This document shows, piece by piece, positions 23,674 to 25,541 of a stretch of 25,541 nucleotides of DNA. The translations under genes and the position numbers were made by a program. Origin of the DNA: an uncultured Streptomyces sp. GTDB lineage: Bacteria; Actinomycetota; Actinomycetes; Streptomycetales; Streptomycetaceae. The notes beneath the pieces were generated by a model that saw only the letters and a program-made list of their open reading frames with translations, was not told the DNA's origin and ran no database searches. The stretch covers positions 1-25,541 of the forward strand of contig CAMLJW010000014.1 in NCBI GenBank assembly GCA_946480485.1, in the 5' to 3' direction. Numbering within the stretch: position 1 is the first letter of the stretch; every line of letters starts with the position of its first letter.

Positions 23674-25452
23674 TCAGCGCCCCACGGCATATCCCTGCAT
23701 GCCCCGCGGATTGGCCGCCGCCGACAGCACCCCCGTATCCGGGTCCCGGGCGACCACGCACAGCCGCCCCTCCGACCACGGTCCACCCACCGTCACGTCA
23801 TGTCCGCGTCGCCGCAGTTCGGCGATGGTCCGCGCACCGAGCCGGGATTCCACGGTCACGCTCCCCAATTGCGCTGTGCGGGGGTGGAAGGACGCGGGGA
23901 AGGAGTCGTTGTGCCAGTTCGGGGCGTCGACGGCGCCCTGCAGGTCGTACCCGCCGCGTACCTCGCCCCGCTGCGCCAAGGCGAGAAAGAAGTGGAGTTG
24001 CCACTGGTCCTGCTGGTCCCCGCCGGGTGTGCCGAAGGCAAGGACCGGCTCGCCGCCACGCAGGGCGAGGGAGGGGCTGAGTGTGGTGCGGGGGCGGCGG
24101 CCCGGGGTCAGTGTGTTCGGCAGCCCCTCCTCCAGCCAGGACATTTGGAGCCGGGTGCCGAGCGGGAAGCCCAGTTCGGGTACGACGGGGTTGGACTGGA
24201 GCCACCCGCCGCTGGGTGTCGCGGAGATCATGTTGCCCCAGCGGTCCACGACGTCGAGGTGGCAGGTGTCGCCCCTGGTCAACCCGTCTGAAGCGATGGT
24301 CGGCTCACCTGCCCCCAAGGATGTGCCCTTGAATGTGGCAGGGCGTGTCGCGTACGGGCTGAGCAGGGGCGTGCGGCCCTGGGGACTGCCGGGTCGGAGC
24401 TCGTACGAGGCACGGCCGCCGATCAGCGGGCGCCGCCCGGCGTTGTAGGCCTCGGACAGCAGCGCGTCCAACGGGACCGGCGCCGCGTCCCCGTACCAGG
24501 CCTCGCGATCCGCCATGGCGAGCTTGCAACCCTCGATGAGGACATGCAGCGAGTCAGGCGTGCCGTACTCCAGGTCGCCGGGCAGCAGGGCGAGTTGCTG
24601 GAGGAAGGCCGGACCCTGGCTCCAGGGGCCCGGCTTGCACACGGTCCAGCCGTTCCAGTCGTGGGTCACCGGGTCCTCGTAGGTCGCGGACCACCCGGCG
24701 AAGTCCTCCACCGTCAGCGTCCCGGTGTGTCGGGTGCCCGTGGTATCCATGGTGGGGCGGGCGGCCGCGGTGGCCAGCGCCTGGGCGATGAAGCCTTCCC
24801 GCCACACTCCGCGGGCGGCTTCGACCTCCGCCTCCCGCGAGCCCCCGGCGACCTGAGCGAGCAACCGACGCCAGGTCGCTGCCAACGCGGGGTTCCTGAA
24901 CAGCCGCCCGGGAACGGGTGGCCGACCGCCCTGCAGATAGAGCGCGGCCGAATCCTTCCACTCCGTCTCGAAAAGTTCCCGTACGCTCTCGACGGCCCGG
25001 CCGAGCCCCTCGACTGGCGGGTGCCCGTTTTCCGCGTACCCGACGGCGTACTTCAGTAGATCCGGCAGGCGCTTGGTGCCGTAGTCCCTGAGGAGGAGCA
25101 TCCAGGCGTCGAAGGCACCCGGCACGGCGGCCGCCAACGGGCCGGTGCCGGGAACCAGTTCCAGCCCGAGAGAGCGGTAGTGCGCGCAGCTCGCCCTGGC
25201 CGGCGCCGGTCCCTGGCCGCACAGCGATCGGACCCGGCGGCCCTCGCCCGCGGGTGCCAGAAGGATCGGAGTCTCGCCCGCCGGGCCGTTGAGGTGCGGT
25301 TCGACGACATGGAGGACGAAACCAGCCGCGACCGCGGCGTCGAAAGCATTCCCGCCGTCCTCCAGCACGGCCATAGCGGTCTGCGAGGCGAGCCAGTGGG
25401 TGGAGGACACCATGCCGAAGGTACCCCGGAGAGTGGGCCGCGTGGTAAACAC
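23674..25452 (-). CDS. gamma-glutamyltransferase family protein
   Basis: A 592-residue member of the gamma-glutamyltranspeptidase (Ntn-hydrolase) family. The N-terminal family region ASQTAMAVLEDGGNAFDAAVAAGFVLHVVEPHLNGPAGE is plain. The autocleavage/nucleophile Thr is predicted at T396 in GDTCHLDVVDRWGNMIS (family TTH.SVVD..GN); the usual second Thr is Cys here. The small-subunit end FGTPGGDQQDQWQLHFFLALAQRG is also typical. No signal peptide is visible, so it may be cytosolic and could act as an acylase-like hydrolase rather than on glutathione. GTG 25452 follows GGGAGAAG by about nine bases. It is convergent with the ABC genes and separated by a strong hairpin, so probably not part of the biosynthetic operon. 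The true substrate is unknown. Confidence 0.88.
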   Translation of the reverse strand: MFTTRPTLRGTFGMVSSTHWLASQTAMAVLEDGGNAFDAAVAAGFVLHVVEPHLNGPAGETPILLAPAGEGRRVRSLCGQGPAPARASCAHYRSLGLELVPGTGPLAAAVPGAFDAWMLLLRDYGTKRLPDLLKYAVGYAENGHPPVEGLGRAVESVRELFETEWKDSAALYLQGGRPPVPGRLFRNPALAATWRRLLAQVAGGSREAEVEAARGVWREGFIAQALATAAARPTMDTTGTRHTGTLTVEDFAGWSATYEDPVTHDWNGWTVCKPGPWSQGPAFLQQLALLPGDLEYGTPDSLHVLIEGCKLAMADREAWYGDAAPVPLDALLSEAYNAGRRPLIGGRASYELRPGSPQGRTPLLSPYATRPATFKGTSLGAGEPTIASDGLTRGDTCHLDVVDRWGNMISATPSGGWLQSNPVVPELGFPLGTRLQMSWLEEGLPNTLTPGRRPRTTLSPSLALRGGEPVLAFGTPGGDQQDQWQLHFFLALAQRGEVRGGYDLQGAVDAPNWHNDSFPASFHPRTAQLGSVTVESRLGARTIAELRRRGHDVTVGGPWSEGRLCVVARDPDTGVLSAAANPRGMQGYAVGR

Positions 25453-25541
25453 AGTGAATTCTTCTCCCTTTTCCGACTGCCGTGTTCATTGCTCTTGACA
25501 CGCTGCCCGATGATTCGGTGAATTCGCCTGCACCGGCCAAC

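Noticed and set aside
24554..25540. 328-codon minus-strand frame overlapping the gamma-glutamyltransferase gene
   Set aside because: It is an Arg/Gly-rich frame-shifted shadow of the true gene; the true frame carries all family motifs.

Overview
The window is high-GC actinobacterial DNA, most likely from Streptomyces or a close relative. GTG starts are frequent, third codon positions are strongly GC-biased, and the gene content fits: a SpoIIE-type regulatory phosphatase, a DUF5955 protein, and allantoinase followed by allantoicase. No rRNA, tRNA, CRISPR array or insertion sequence was seen.

Left part (1-7504), ordinary chromosome. It opens with the 3' end of an IucA/IucC-type siderophore synthetase. 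A convergent GAF-PAS-GAF-PP2C-HATPase signalling protein follows, then a MobA/MocA-like molybdenum-cofactor nucleotidyltransferase on the same strand. Divergent from these is a purine/ureide catabolic block: a small DUF5955 protein, allantoinase (allB) and allantoicase (alc).

Junction (7505-7876). No intact gene lies here, only two decayed, truncated fragments: the C-terminus of a short-chain dehydrogenase and a piece of a dihydrofolate-reductase-like (RibD_C) protein. This looks like a scarred insertion boundary.

Middle part (7877-23468), an apparent accessory biosynthetic island in two divergent operons. The leftward operon (14517 to 7877) encodes a trifunctional GmhA-HldE fusion, a DegT-type sugar aminotransferase, an HldD-like ADP-heptose 6-epimerase, a WecC-like nucleotide-sugar dehydrogenase and another extended SDR. 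It therefore carries most of the ADP-heptose pathway plus tailoring. The rightward operon (14792 to about 19697) encodes a cupin, a VOC/glyoxalase-like protein, a NADAR (COG3236) N-glycosidase-like protein, a DUF6817 protein, GTP cyclohydrolase II, a GT9 heptosyltransferase and a radical SAM enzyme with extra C-terminal cysteines. Two ABC exporter half-transporters with complementary defects follow, and they probably export the product.

My reading is a biosynthetic cluster for a heptose-containing, GTP-derived heterocycle (a nucleoside-like antibiotic or signal). GTP cyclohydrolase II and the N-glycosidase would supply a base, the HldE/HldD set an activated heptose, GT9 the coupling, and the ABC pair export. 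This is inferred from gene content only. I recognise no known cluster with this exact combination. The septacidin/spicamycin heptose-nucleosides are the closest precedent I can name.

Right edge (23469-25541). A strong hairpin separates the ABC genes from a convergent gamma-glutamyltransferase-family gene.
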